Shown: positions 19,872 through 28,541, counted from the stretch's first letter. The stretch: DNA of 64,000 bases from Pseudomonas putida NBRC 14164 (GCF_000412675.1 NC_021505.1:186001-250000), one strand, 5' to 3'. Program-made: numbers and translations. Notes: generated from the letters alone by a model not told the origin.

Positions 19872-20735
19872 ATGACCACTACACCTGTACGCCAGGAATA
19901 CGAGGTGCAGCTGGAGCCCCTGCTCAGTGTGCCTCTGGAACGACAACTGCCGTTGGCCCAGCGCCTGTGGCAGCAAGGCTGGCTGCGCAAGGCGGTTATC
20001 CTGCTGGTGATCGCTGTGCTGTGGGAGGCCGTTGCCCGCTATCAGGACAACGACCTGCTGTTGCCAGGCTTTTTGCAAACCGCCGCGGCCCTGTGGGACG
20101 GGATGATCAGTGGCGAACTGCCGGCCAAGGTTGGCGTGTCGCTGGTGATTCTGCTCAAGGGTTATGTACTGGGCATCGTCCTGGCATTCGGCCTGACCAG
20201 CCTGGCGGTTTCGACCCAGCTGGGCCGCGACCTGCTGGGCACATTGACCTCGATGTTCAACCCGCTTCCGGCCATTGCCCTGCTGCCGCTGGCCTTGCTG
20301 TGGTTCGGGCTGGGCGACAATAGCCTGATCTTCGTGCTGGTGCATTCGGTGCTGTGGGCTTTGGCCCTGAATACCTACGCGGGCTTTCTTGGCGTCTCGG
20401 AAACACTGCGCATGGCGGGCCGCAACTATGGCCTGAAAGGGCTGCGGCTGGTGCTGCACATCCTGGTGCCGGCGGCTTTGCCGTCGATCCTGTCGGGGCT
20501 GAAGATCGGCTGGGCCTTTGCCTGGCGCACCCTGATTGCCGCCGAACTGGTGTTTGGCGCCAGCAGCGGTAAAGGGGGGCTGGGCTGGTACATCTTCCAG
20601 AACCGCAACGAGCTGTATACCGACAAGGTATTTGCCGGGTTGGCGGTGGTGATCCTGATCGGTTTGCTGGTGGAAGGGTTGGTGTTCAACACCCTGGAGC
20701 GGCTGACCGTGCGGCGCTGGGGGATGCAGCGCTAG
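19872..20735 (+). CDS. ABC importer permease, TauC/SsuC-like
   Basis: The 287-residue inner-membrane protein has about six hydrophobic helices and the BPD_transp_1 EAA loop, seen as LRMAGRNYGLKG followed by ILVPAALPSILSGLK. It starts 14 bases after the ATPase stop, with AGGAG just before ATG 19872. It is the last gene of the dioxygenase-transporter operon. Only one permease gene is present, so it probably acts as a homodimer. A REP pair directly follows the stop codon. Confidence 0.92.
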   Translation: MTTTPVRQEYEVQLEPLLSVPLERQLPLAQRLWQQGWLRKAVILLVIAVLWEAVARYQDNDLLLPGFLQTAAALWDGMISGELPAKVGVSLVILLKGYVLGIVLAFGLTSLAVSTQLGRDLLGTLTSMFNPLPAIALLPLALLWFGLGDNSLIFVLVHSVLWALALNTYAGFLGVSETLRMAGRNYGLKGLRLVLHILVPAALPSILSGLKIGWAFAWRTLIAAELVFGASSGKGGLGWYIFQNRNELYTDKVFAGLAVVILIGLLVEGLVFNTLERLTVRRWGMQR

Positions 20736-20741
20736 TGCGTA

Positions 20742-20852
20742 AGCCTGTACCGGCCCCTTCGCGGGTAAACCCGCTCCCACAGGTGTGCACTACTCAAGGT
20801 CCACCGGTCTCCTGTGGGAGCGGGTTTACCCGCGAAGAGGCCGGTACAGGCT
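20742..20852. repeat. REP pair between convergent genes
   Basis: The left arm AGCCTGTACCGGCC, then CGCGGGTAAACCCGCTCCCAC, is written here in parts because it is mirrored exactly on the right as GGGAGCGGGTTTACCCGCG and GGCCGGTACAGGCT. The hairpin lies between the permease and the convergent regulator and overlaps the regulator stop codon by two bases, so it probably serves as a bidirectional transcription end. Confidence 0.88.
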
Positions 20853-21411
20853 ACAGATTCTGGTACTGAGCTGCCGCATTGCTCAGGATCTTGCCAATCT
20901 CTTCCCTCAATACCACAGGCTGCTCCACCACCAACCCATCCCCATGGCTCAACAGCCACCAGCGCAATGGCCAGCCGTCACTCACCGTGGCCCGCAACCG
21001 ATGCCCATGCTCCAGCGCCGTCAGCTGCATGTCGCTGCTCAACGGTGCAACACGCAGTTGCCGCGCCAGTGCATCGCTGATCCGTGCCACCAGCTCCACC
21101 CCCTCACCCTTCGCCGGTTGCAATGCATCCCCCCGTAGGTGCGTCAGCAAGTCGAAGTTACCGCGCAACTCGCCCACTGCACTCGCCGACCAGTGCCAGC
21201 CGAACGGGATGCTCTTGTCATTGCGCTCTAGCGGAAAGATCAGCGACAGCTCATTGAGGTCGCGCTCGACAGTGCGTTTGCTGACCGTGAAGCCGACATC
21301 GCGCAGGCCCCAGACAAGCTCGGCGCTGGTAATGCCGGGGGAGCGGTTGGGCAGCTGGCGCAGCAGCGCCCACTGACGGCTGAGGGTGGCGCGAGTGGTG
21401 GCGAACGGCAA
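20851..21411 (-). CDS. Short WYL/DeoR-type transcriptional regulator
   Basis: From TTG 21411 the product has 186 residues. The N-terminal part is a winged helix (LSRQWALLRQLPNRSPGIT, then VSKRTVERDLNEL as recognition helix). The rest has features of a reduced WYL domain, with LRATVSDGWPLRWWLL in place of the usual ligand-binding strands. AAGGA lies 9 bases before TTG. An upstream in-frame GTG at 21480 would add 23 cysteine-rich, unconvincing residues. It is divergent from the Sel1 gene and convergent with the transporter. Its target and ligand are unknown. Confidence 0.65.
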   Translation of the reverse strand: MPFATTRATLSRQWALLRQLPNRSPGITSAELVWGLRDVGFTVSKRTVERDLNELSLIFPLERNDKSIPFGWHWSASAVGELRGNFDLLTHLRGDALQPAKGEGVELVARISDALARQLRVAPLSSDMQLTALEHGHRLRATVSDGWPLRWWLLSHGDGLVVEQPVVLREEIGKILSNAAAQYQNL

Positions 21412-21546
21412 AATGTAACGTCCTTGTCTAGGCTTGCCGCAACAGGATGGCGGCACGCGTGCTGTATGGCAATTGGCCACAGCCTGCTCAGATCAAGGAA
21501 CTCGCATTTGGTTGCCGTGTGCCGATTCGTTCGCGACAGGTTTTGA

Positions 21547-21558
21547 CGTGACGTCACG
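21547..21558. promoter_or_regulatory. Perfect 12-bp palindrome in a divergent promoter region
   Basis: CGTGACGTCACG is fully self-complementary. It lies between the divergent starts of the WYL-type regulator (21411) and the Sel1 protein (21619), where an operator is expected. The binding protein is unknown. Confidence 0.35.
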
Positions 21559-21618
21559 CAGAATCACGCCTCATCACAGCCGAAGGTTGGGGTTGTGCGT
21601 CGTTCAATGAGGATGAAC

Positions 21619-22413
21619 ATGTCTGCTGCCAGCAATATCCATTCGCTGCTTGCCCGCCTTCTTCCCGAGCGGGTCATTGCGCCACCGGCCCCGGTCGGGA
21701 GGCGACAGTGGCTGTTTGCCGGTGTGGGTCTGCCCAGCCAGCGCTCGATGCTGGTCAACCGCCTGGATGAGGCCAGCGACCTGCAGGCGGTGTATGCCGA
21801 CCTGCGCCGCCAGGCGTTGCTGGGCAACGTGGCGGCACTCAACGACCTCGGGTGGATCTGGCTCAACGGCAAGTACTGGCGTGCCGATACCGTGCTGGCC
21901 GGCCACCTGCTGCGCATGGCGGCCCTGCAAGGCAATGCCGCCGCTTGGTTCAACCTGGGGCAGCAGCATTACTTTGGCAAAGGCATCGACCCTTCCTACA
22001 TGCAGGCAGCGGAGTGCTATCGGCAGGCCTTTGAGCGGGGCATGCTCCACGCGGCCGCGGCATTGGGCGACCTGTATGAGGAGGAGGTATGCGACGGCGA
22101 CCTGGACTGGCAGGTCGACCTGGTTCAGGCCTACCAATGGTTCATGCGCGGGGCCGAGCGGGGTGAAGCACGCTGTCGCTTTGAGGTGGGTTACCGGCTG
22201 ATGCACGGGCTGTATGTAGAGGCCGACCTGAAGGCCGCGCTGTACTGGCTGGAGCTGGCGGCAGCGGCGGGGGTGGTGCAGGCGGCAGAGGAGCTGGCGG
22301 TGCATTTCAGCAGCCGTGATGCAGCGCGCTATCAGGAATGGCGGGACCGGGCGGTGCAGATGGGCAGCACGCTGGCACTGACCATGAAGCTGGAAGACCA
22401 GATCCAGCCCTGA
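21619..22413 (+). CDS. Sel1-like repeat protein
   Basis: The 264-residue protein contains at least three Sel1/TPR-like helical pairs, for example GNAAAWFNLGQQHYFGKGID, HAAAALGDLYEEE, and ARCRFEVGYRLMHG with ALYWLELAAAAG. Sel1 proteins act as scaffolds for protein-protein contacts. There is no signal peptide, so it is probably cytoplasmic. ATG 21619 has GAGGA 5 bases upstream. In-frame starts at 21595, 21607 and 21613 are possible but lack this spacing. It is monocistronic and flanked by a divergent regulator and a REP hairpin. Confidence 0.8.
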   Translation: MSAASNIHSLLARLLPERVIAPPAPVGRRQWLFAGVGLPSQRSMLVNRLDEASDLQAVYADLRRQALLGNVAALNDLGWIWLNGKYWRADTVLAGHLLRMAALQGNAAAWFNLGQQHYFGKGIDPSYMQAAECYRQAFERGMLHAAAALGDLYEEEVCDGDLDWQVDLVQAYQWFMRGAERGEARCRFEVGYRLMHGLYVEADLKAALYWLELAAAAGVVQAAEELAVHFSSRDAARYQEWRDRAVQMGSTLALTMKLEDQIQP

Positions 22414-22420
22414 TTTTTTT

Positions 22421-22515
22421 AGCCTGTGCGGGCCTCTTCGCGGGAAACCACAAGCCTCACAAATTGTGGGATACCTGTAGGTGCGGGTTTACCCGCGAAG
22501 AGGCCGGCACAGGCT
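22421..22515. repeat. REP pair with extended stem
   Basis: AGCCTGTGCGGGCCTCTTCG on the left pairs with CGCGAAGAGGCCGGCACAGG on the right. The stem is prolonged by a T-run before it (22414-22420) and an A-run after it (22515-22520). The T-run is on the wrong side for a classical rho-independent terminator of the Sel1 gene. Confidence 0.82.
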
Positions 22516-22589
22516 AAAAAATGAACAACATTTAACCTGGTTGTCCGTCGCCCACTGTTGACGACAGGGGGAGGGCAAGGCGTATATTG

Positions 22590-22605
22590 ATAGTTAGCAA
22601 ACTAT
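22590..22605. promoter_or_regulatory. Candidate MarR operator before the efflux operon
   Basis: ATAGTT-AGCA-AACTAT is a perfect 16-bp inverted repeat 20 bases before ATG 22626 of the marR-like gene. A -35-like TTGACG lies at 22558-22563, and -10-like TATATT at 22583-22588 abuts the palindrome. This arrangement suits autorepression by the MarR protein, as is usual in this family. Confidence 0.5.
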
Positions 22606-22625
22606 GAATATCCTTGGTTCCTTTC

Positions 22626-23078
22626 ATGTCCCTTGATCTCCTGCGCCTGCAAGTCAGCAGTGGCATGGTGGTCGCCGCCCGTCATTGGCGGCGCATCTGC
22701 CATACCGCCCTGACCGGTTACGGCATTTCCGAAGCCTGCGCTGCGCCGCTGCTTATGATCGTGCGCCTGGGCGACGGTGTGCACCAGGTGGCCGTAGCCC
22801 AGGCTGCCGGCCTGGAAAGCCCGTCACTGGTGCGCCTGCTCGACCAACTGTGCAAGGCTGGCCTGGTGTGCCGCAGCGAGGACCCACTGGACCGTCGCGC
22901 CAAGGCCCTGAGCCTGACCACCGAAGGCCGTGCCCTGGCCGAGGCCATCGAAGCCGAGCTGGTGCGCCTGCGCCGCGATGTGCTCAACGGTATCGATCAG
23001 GCCGACCTGGAAGCCACCTTGCGCGTGCTGCGCGCCTTCGAAGCAGCCGGCCTGGGCGGTGTGGGCGGGGTGGCATGA
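22626..23078 (+). CDS. MarR-family regulator of the efflux operon
   Basis: The 150-residue protein has the MarR winged helix: VAVAQAAGLESPSLVRLLDQ as recognition region and RSEDPLDRRAKALSLT as the wing with the family DxRxK pattern. ATG 22626 is chosen; a TTG at 22614 would add four residues, and no strong ribosome-binding site is seen for either. The stop overlaps the next start (ATGA). It probably represses the operon through the palindrome at 22590-22605 and releases it on binding an aromatic acid or related compound. Confidence 0.85.
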   Translation: MSLDLLRLQVSSGMVVAARHWRRICHTALTGYGISEACAAPLLMIVRLGDGVHQVAVAQAAGLESPSLVRLLDQLCKAGLVCRSEDPLDRRAKALSLTTEGRALAEAIEAELVRLRRDVLNGIDQADLEATLRVLRAFEAAGLGGVGGVA

Positions 23079-25162
23079 ACGGCTTCTTCAGCTCAGTACC
23101 ACCGGCCCGCGACTGGTTCTACGGTGCGCGTACCTTCGCCGCCTCCATGATCGCCTTGTACATCGCGTTGCTCATGCAGCTGCCTCGCCCCTACTGGGCC
23201 ATGGCCACGGTGTACATCGTCTCCAGCCCGTTCGTCGGCCCAACCAGTTCCAAGGCGTTGTACCGCGCCGTGGGCACGTTGCTGGGTGCCGGTGGCGCGA
23301 TTTTCCTGGTGCCGCCGCTGGTGCAGTCGCCGTTGCTGCTGAGCATCGCCATCGCCCTGTGGACCGGCACCTTGCTGTTCCTGTCGCTGAACCTGCGCAC
23401 GGCCAACAACTACGTGTTGATGCTGGCTGGCTATACCCTGCCGATGATCGCCCTGGCGGTGGTCGACAACCCGCTGGCGGTGTTCGACGTGGCGTCCTCC
23501 CGTGCGCAGGAAATTTGCCTGGGGATCGTCTGTGCGGCAGTGGTCGGCGCCATTTTCTGGCCGCGCCGGCTGGCCCCCGTGGTGGTCGGCGCCACCGGTA
23601 ACTGGTTCACCGAGGCGATCCGCTACAGCGACACCTACCTGGCCCGCGAAGCCAGCGCCGACAAGGTCGGCGGCATGCGCGGGGCGATGGTCGCCACCTT
23701 CAACTCGCTGGAGCTGATGATCGGCCAGCTAGGCCACGAAGGTGCCGGCCCACATACCCTGAAGAACGCTCGTGAGCTGCGTGGGCGGATGATTCACCTG
23801 CTGCCGGTCATTGATGCGCTCGACGACGCACTTGTGGCCCTGGAGGGCCGAGCCCCGGCCCAGTTCGCCCAGCTTCAACCCTTGCTTGAAGCCGCGCGCG
23901 AATGGCTGAAAGGCACTGCTCACAGCGCTTCGGTAACGCGCTGGACCGCGCTGCACGAGCAGATCGACCGCCTGCAGCCCGGTGCCGCCGCCCTCGACCA
24001 GCGCGCCGAACTGCTGCTGTCCAACGCCCTGTACCGCCTGACCGAATGGGCTGACTTATGGCAGGACTGCTGCACCCTGCAGCACGCCTTGCGTACTGAC
24101 GATGCCAAGCCTTGGCGCGCGGTGTACCGCCACTGGCGCCTGGGCCGCCTGACGGCATTCTTCGACCGTGGCCTGATGCTGTACTCGGTGGCCTCTACCG
24201 TACTGGCGATTGTGGTGGCGTGCGGCTTGTGGATTGGCCTGGGCTGGAACGACGGCGCCAGCGCCGTGATCCTTGCTGCCGTGTCGTGCAGCTTCTTTGC
24301 TGCCATGGACGACCCGGCGCCACAGATCTACCGGTTCTTCTTCTGGACGCTGATGTCGGTCATCTTCTCCAGCCTGTACCTGTTCCTGGTGCTGCCCAAC
24401 CTGCACGATTTCCCGATGCTGGTGCTGGCGTTTGCCGTGCCGTTCATCTGTATCGGCACCCTGACCGTGCAGCCGCGCTTCTACCTGGGCACCTTGCTGA
24501 CCATCGTCAACACCTCGACCTTCATCAGCATCCAGGGTGCCTACGACGCCGACTTCTTCACCTTCCTCAACGCCAACCTGGCCGGCCCCGTTGGCCTGTT
24601 GTTCGCGTTCATCTGGACCTTGGTGATGCGCCCGTTCGGCGTGGAGCTGGCGGCCAAGCGCATGACCCGCTTCGCCTGGCGCGACATTGTCGAAATGACC
24701 GAGCCGGCGACCCTGGCCGAGCAACGCCAGGTGGGCGTGCAGATGCTCGACCGCCTGATGCAGCACCTGCCGCGCCTGTCGCAAACCGGCCAGGACAGCG
24801 GCGTGGCACTGCGTGACCTGCGCGTGGGGCTGAACTTGCTCGACCTGCTGGCCTATATGCCGCGCGCCGGCCAGCAGGCCCGCGAGCGCTTGCGCACGGT
24901 GGTCGAAGAAGTCGGCGCGCACTACGCCGCCTGCCTGCGTGCCGGTGAGCGCCTGCATGCCCCGGCCGCGCTGCTGCGCAACATGGAACGCGCACGCCTG
25001 GCGCTGAACCTGGATGAATTGTACGAGCGTGGCGATGCCCGCACCCACCTGTTGCATGCCCTGAGTGGCCTGCGGCTGGCGCTGTTGCCGGGCGTGGAAG
25101 TGATGCTCGAACCCGCCGAACAACCGCAACTGCCCCCTGGCCTCGACGGAGCGCCCCTGTGA
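23075..25162 (+). CDS. FUSC-family inner-membrane efflux protein (AaeB-like)
   Basis: The 695-residue protein starts MNGFFSSVPPARDW and shows two blocks of hydrophobic helices (about residues 20-170 and 360-520), each followed by a soluble region. This is the layout of aromatic-acid and fusaric-acid exporters. Motif YWAMATVYIVSSPFVG in the first block is typical of the family. ATG 23075 overlaps the marR-like stop, and the last codons overlap the DUF1656 start (GTGA). With the small protein, the HlyD-like adaptor and the outer-membrane factor it would form a tripartite pump that exports aromatic carboxylates or similar toxic compounds. Confidence 0.9.
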   Translation: MNGFFSSVPPARDWFYGARTFAASMIALYIALLMQLPRPYWAMATVYIVSSPFVGPTSSKALYRAVGTLLGAGGAIFLVPPLVQSPLLLSIAIALWTGTLLFLSLNLRTANNYVLMLAGYTLPMIALAVVDNPLAVFDVASSRAQEICLGIVCAAVVGAIFWPRRLAPVVVGATGNWFTEAIRYSDTYLAREASADKVGGMRGAMVATFNSLELMIGQLGHEGAGPHTLKNARELRGRMIHLLPVIDALDDALVALEGRAPAQFAQLQPLLEAAREWLKGTAHSASVTRWTALHEQIDRLQPGAAALDQRAELLLSNALYRLTEWADLWQDCCTLQHALRTDDAKPWRAVYRHWRLGRLTAFFDRGLMLYSVASTVLAIVVACGLWIGLGWNDGASAVILAAVSCSFFAAMDDPAPQIYRFFFWTLMSVIFSSLYLFLVLPNLHDFPMLVLAFAVPFICIGTLTVQPRFYLGTLLTIVNTSTFISIQGAYDADFFTFLNANLAGPVGLLFAFIWTLVMRPFGVELAAKRMTRFAWRDIVEMTEPATLAEQRQVGVQMLDRLMQHLPRLSQTGQDSGVALRDLRVGLNLLDLLAYMPRAGQQARERLRTVVEEVGAHYAACLRAGERLHAPAALLRNMERARLALNLDELYERGDARTHLLHALSGLRLALLPGVEVMLEPAEQPQLPPGLDGAPL

Positions 25163-25371
25163 TTGGTGAACTGGATATCAGCGGGGTGTTTCTGCCCACG
25201 CTGCTGGTGATGATGTTTGGCACCTACCTGGTGTTCCTGGGGGTGCACGCGGTGCTGGTGCGCCTGCATTTCTACCGCCTGGTCTGGCACCGGGCGTTGT
25301 TCAACGTTGCTCTGTATGCCGTGCTGCTTGGCGCGGTGGACCACTTTTGCCGAAACCTGATGCTGCCATGA
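25159..25371 (+). CDS. DUF1656 small membrane protein (AaeX-like)
   Basis: The 70-residue protein has two transmembrane helices (about residues 10-32 and 45-62). The family is almost always encoded between FUSC and HlyD genes in pumps of the AaeXAB type. The GTG start overlaps the previous stop (GTGA) and its own stop overlaps the next start (ATGA). Its role in the pump is not known. Confidence 0.9.
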   Translation: MIGELDISGVFLPTLLVMMFGTYLVFLGVHAVLVRLHFYRLVWHRALFNVALYAVLLGAVDHFCRNLMLP

Positions 25372-26243
25372 AAAAACCTTTGCTGACCTTGGGCCGTGTG
25401 GTCCTGACCTTGCTGGTAGTGACCTTCGCCGCCGTGCTCGTGTGGCAGATGGTGGTGTACTACATGTTTGCCCCCTGGACCCGCGACGGCCACATCCGCG
25501 CCGACGTGATCCAGATCGCCCCCGATGTGTCGGGGTTGATCCAGAAGGTCGAGGTGCGCGACAACCAGACCGTCAAACGCGGTGACGTGCTGTTCACCAT
25601 CGACCAGGACCGCTTCACCCTGGCCCTGCGCCAGGCCAAGGCCACCCTGGGCGAACGCCAGGAAACCCTGGCCCAGGCCTCACGCGAGGCGCAGCGCAAC
25701 CGCAAGCTGGGCAACCTGGTGGCCGCCGAGCAGCTGGAAGAAAGCCAGTCCCGCGAGGCCCGAGCCCGCTCGGCTGTCAGCGAGGCCCAGGTGGCAGTCG
25801 ATACCGCCCAGCTCAATCTCGACCGTTCGGTGGTGCGCAGCCCGGTGGACGGCTACCTGAACGACCGCGCCCCGCGTAACCACGAATTCGTCACCGCCGG
25901 CCGCCCGGTGCTGTCGGTGGTCGACAGCACCTCGTACCACGTCGATGGCTACTTTGAAGAGACCAAGCTGGGTGGCATCCACATTGGCGATGCCGTGGAC
26001 ATTCGCGTAATGGGCGACAACACCCGCCTGCGCGGCCATGTGCAGAGCTTTGCTGCGGGCATCGAAGACCGCGACCGCAGCAGCGGTGCCAACCTGCTGC
26101 CCAACGTCAACCCGGCGTTCAGCTGGGTGCGTCTGGCCCAGCGTATTCCGGTGCGCATCGCCTTCGATGAAGTGCCGCAGGACTTCCGCATGATTGCCGG
26201 GCGCACCGCCACGGTGTCGATCATCGAGGGCGAGCGCCCATGA
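25368..26243 (+). CDS. HlyD-family periplasmic adaptor (AaeA/EmrA-like)
   Basis: The 291-residue protein has one N-terminal membrane helix (about residues 8-30). A biotinyl-lipoyl half (IRADVIQIAPDVSGLI), a coiled-coil hairpin (about 75-135) and the second lipoyl half with VRSPVDGYLNDR follow, then a beta-barrel domain containing YFEETKLGGI. It links the FUSC protein to the outer-membrane factor. ATG 25368 overlaps the DUF1656 stop. An earlier in-frame start at 25347 would sit inside that gene and lacks a ribosome-binding site. Confidence 0.92.
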   Translation: MKKPLLTLGRVVLTLLVVTFAAVLVWQMVVYYMFAPWTRDGHIRADVIQIAPDVSGLIQKVEVRDNQTVKRGDVLFTIDQDRFTLALRQAKATLGERQETLAQASREAQRNRKLGNLVAAEQLEESQSREARARSAVSEAQVAVDTAQLNLDRSVVRSPVDGYLNDRAPRNHEFVTAGRPVLSVVDSTSYHVDGYFEETKLGGIHIGDAVDIRVMGDNTRLRGHVQSFAAGIEDRDRSSGANLLPNVNPAFSWVRLAQRIPVRIAFDEVPQDFRMIAGRTATVSIIEGERP

Positions 26244-27670
26244 AACAGCTGATCCTGGCCGGCCTGTGCCTGTCACTAGGGGCCTGCATGATGGTAGGGC
26301 CCGACTATGAGGTGCCCAAGGACGCGGCGGTGCAACGCAGCGACCTGAGCGGCCCCCTGCGCCAGGATGCCGACAGCGTGGTCTCGGCGCCGGTGCCCGA
26401 GGACTGGTGGCAGCTGTATCAGGACCAGCGGCTGAACGCGCTGGTGCGTCAGGCCCTGAGTGCCAACACCGAGTTGCGCGTGGCGGCGGCCAACATCGCC
26501 AAGGCCCGCGCCCAGGTCGAAGTGGCCGAATCGCAAGGTGGCTTCAATGGTGGCGTCAAACTCGGCGCCCAGCGGTTGCAGGAGTCGGGCGAAGCCTTCC
26601 TGCAGCCCGAGAAGGTACCAGTGGCCAACATTGGCGAGGCCATCATCAGTGCCTCTTACCAGTTCGACCTGTGGGGCACCTTCAAGCGCGGCACCGAGGC
26701 CGCCAAGGCCAATGCCGACGCTGTACAGGCCGCTGCCGATACCGCCCGTATCACCCTGGTGGCGGATGTGGTCAAGGCTTATACCCAGGTGTGCTCGGCC
26801 AACGAGGAACTCCACATCGCCCGTGAGTCGCTGGACCTGCAGGAGCAGAGCGTCACACTCAACCAGCGCCTGCGCGATGCTGGCCGCGGTGATGAAACCC
26901 AGGTCACCCGCTCGCAGACCCAGTTCAAATCCTTGCGCGCCGAACTGCCACGCTTCAAGGCCGAGCGCGAAACCGGCATGTACACACTGGCCGCGCTGCT
27001 GGCCAAGCCGGTCGACCAGTTGCCTGCCGGCACCGCAGATTGTGCCGAGCTGCCGCACCTGAACCAGCTGGTCCCGGTGGGTGATGGCGCCGCGCTGCTC
27101 AAACGTCGCCCCGACGTGCGCCAGGCCGAGCGCCAGCTGGCTGCTGCCACTGCCTACATCGGCGTGGCCACCGGCGCGCTGTACCCGGACATCAGCATTG
27201 GCGCCCAGGTCGGCACCATCGGCATTCTGGAAAATCTCGGCGAGCCTTCGACCAACCGCTGGGGCTTCGGCCCGCAGGTCAGCTGGACCATCCCCACCAA
27301 TGGCACCCGTGCGCGTATTCGCATGGCCGAAGCCTCTACCCAGGCGGCGTTGGCGAACTTCGATGGCGTGGTGCTGAACGCCATTCGCGAAACCCAGACC
27401 CGCCTGGCGCAGTACAGCGCCCTGCTGGACCGGCGTGATGCCTTGGCCGAGGCAGAAAAATCGGCCAAGGAAGCGGCGGATCAGACCCACCGGTATTACC
27501 AGGCAGGGCGTGAATCGTTCCTGGCGGATTTGCAGGCCACGCGCACCTATACCGACATGCGTGCGCAGTTGGCGGCGGCCAATAGCCAGGTAGCCATGGG
27601 GCAGATCGGTGTGTTTCTGGCATTGGGTGGGGGCTGGAAGGCAGGTACGGCTGAGCCGCCACGCCCATAG
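26240..27670 (+). CDS. Outer-membrane efflux lipoprotein, NodT/OprM family
   Basis: The 476-residue protein has a lipoprotein signal peptide with lipobox LGAC (Cys16) followed by MMVGPDYEVP, the usual start of NodT-type factors. It contains two outer-membrane efflux protein repeats with typical motifs such as WWQLYQDQRLNALV and RRPDVRQAERQLAAA. The start overlaps the adaptor stop (ATGA), completing an operon of five genes that overlap by four bases each. It is the exit duct of the pump. Confidence 0.93.
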   Translation: MKQLILAGLCLSLGACMMVGPDYEVPKDAAVQRSDLSGPLRQDADSVVSAPVPEDWWQLYQDQRLNALVRQALSANTELRVAAANIAKARAQVEVAESQGGFNGGVKLGAQRLQESGEAFLQPEKVPVANIGEAIISASYQFDLWGTFKRGTEAAKANADAVQAAADTARITLVADVVKAYTQVCSANEELHIARESLDLQEQSVTLNQRLRDAGRGDETQVTRSQTQFKSLRAELPRFKAERETGMYTLAALLAKPVDQLPAGTADCAELPHLNQLVPVGDGAALLKRRPDVRQAERQLAAATAYIGVATGALYPDISIGAQVGTIGILENLGEPSTNRWGFGPQVSWTIPTNGTRARIRMAEASTQAALANFDGVVLNAIRETQTRLAQYSALLDRRDALAEAEKSAKEAADQTHRYYQAGRESFLADLQATRTYTDMRAQLAAANSQVAMGQIGVFLALGGGWKAGTAEPPRP

Positions 27671-27737
27671 ATCTGCTAGTTACATGACCGTTTGAGAGTT
27701 CGCCATGCTCCGCCTGACTTAACCAGGTAGGTGGGGC

Positions 27738-28403
27738 ATGGAAAAAGTTACGTGTGGTATGCCTGATGGCACTGTGAAAGGGCGGGCTGAGCGCTCTTGT
27801 GAAAAGTTCAGTTATGCGCCCTACGGTTTTGATGTTGCCCCGTTAGCGGGCGCGTTGGGTTTTGACGGACAGCCGCGCGATGGGGTAACTGGGTGTTATT
27901 TGCTAGGCGCCGGCTACCGGGCATACAACCCGGCGCTGATGCGCTTCAACAGCGCTGATAGCTGGAGTCCGTTCGGCAAGGGGGGGTGGCATGCCTATGC
28001 CTATGTCTCTTGTGATCCAGTGAATTTTTTCGATCCTACAGGGCATATGAGGCGTGTCAAACCCCTGAAACTTGACGTCAAGCGTGCAAATAGGCAAGGC
28101 CAATTTAACGCTTCGAGTTCTATTACAAGCCCCGTGAGCCCTCCTAAAGTAAAGCGGCTACGCGACAGGGATATGAAAGATTTGTCGCCTGCGGCAGAGC
28201 ATAACTACAGTATCTTTGTCGACGCTATTGAAAAAGAAGGACTTTCATTTACCGAGGCTGCCAAAAAAATGGGAGATCCGAATTTAAAGATCACGAACAA
28301 AAAGCTGGGCCTTTGGCAAGTCCGTCTTGATGGTAGTCAGCGCATGACGTTCAGGGTAGGAGAAGATGAGGTGGAAATTCGTCAGGTAGGGGGGCACATG
28401 TGA
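27738..28403 (+). CDS. Orphan Rhs C-terminus with RelE-like toxin domain
   Basis: The 221-residue protein has the Rhs/TccC-type core end: GFDGQPRDGVTGCYLLGAGY, then YNPALMRFNSADSWSPFGKG, AYAYVSCDPVN and FFDPTGH, at residues 33-103. A variable tail follows. Its last part, LWQVRLDGSQRMTFRVGEDE with EIRQVGGHM, resembles RelE/HigB-type ribonuclease toxins. The tail DNA (about 28050-28400) is richer in A and T than its neighbours, a sign of transfer. The YD-repeat shell and any secretion domain are absent. AGGTAGGTGGGG precedes ATG 27738, inside an imperfect inverted repeat (27703-27739). No immunity gene is evident. Rhs core: fairly sure. Toxin fold: inferred. Confidence 0.7.
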   Translation: MEKVTCGMPDGTVKGRAERSCEKFSYAPYGFDVAPLAGALGFDGQPRDGVTGCYLLGAGYRAYNPALMRFNSADSWSPFGKGGWHAYAYVSCDPVNFFDPTGHMRRVKPLKLDVKRANRQGQFNASSSITSPVSPPKVKRLRDRDMKDLSPAAEHNYSIFVDAIEKEGLSFTEAAKKMGDPNLKITNKKLGLWQVRLDGSQRMTFRVGEDEVEIRQVGGHM

Positions 28404-28412
28404 CTACAAGCG

Positions 28413-28541
28413 ATGAGCAAAGACCCAAGAGATCCTTCCACCGTTGGCGTGGAAAGCTTTGACCTGTTTCGCCTGCAGCCCAATGTGCCGTTCAGTTACG
28501 CATTCTCCCAACTGTCAGTGTTACTTGGCTGCCAAAAACCT
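28413..28541 (+). pseudogene. DUF3077-like gene remnant cut by REP DNA
   Basis: The frame from ATG 28413 encodes SKDPRDPSTVGVESFDLFRL and then VPFSYAFSQLSVLLGC. This resembles the N-terminal half of small Pseudomonas DUF3077 proteins, which have a P-F-x-A-x-x-Q-L-S-x-L-L-G pattern. At about 28542 the reading frame runs into a REP element and ends at 28622 in REP-coded nonsense. The expected C-terminal half was not found downstream. It is probably a broken gene. Confidence 0.5.

Noticed and set aside
22414..22520. T-run and A-run around the REP pair considered as a rho-independent terminator
   Set aside because: The T-run precedes and the A-run follows the stem on the plus strand, opposite to what termination needs. 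It is kept only as an extended REP stem.
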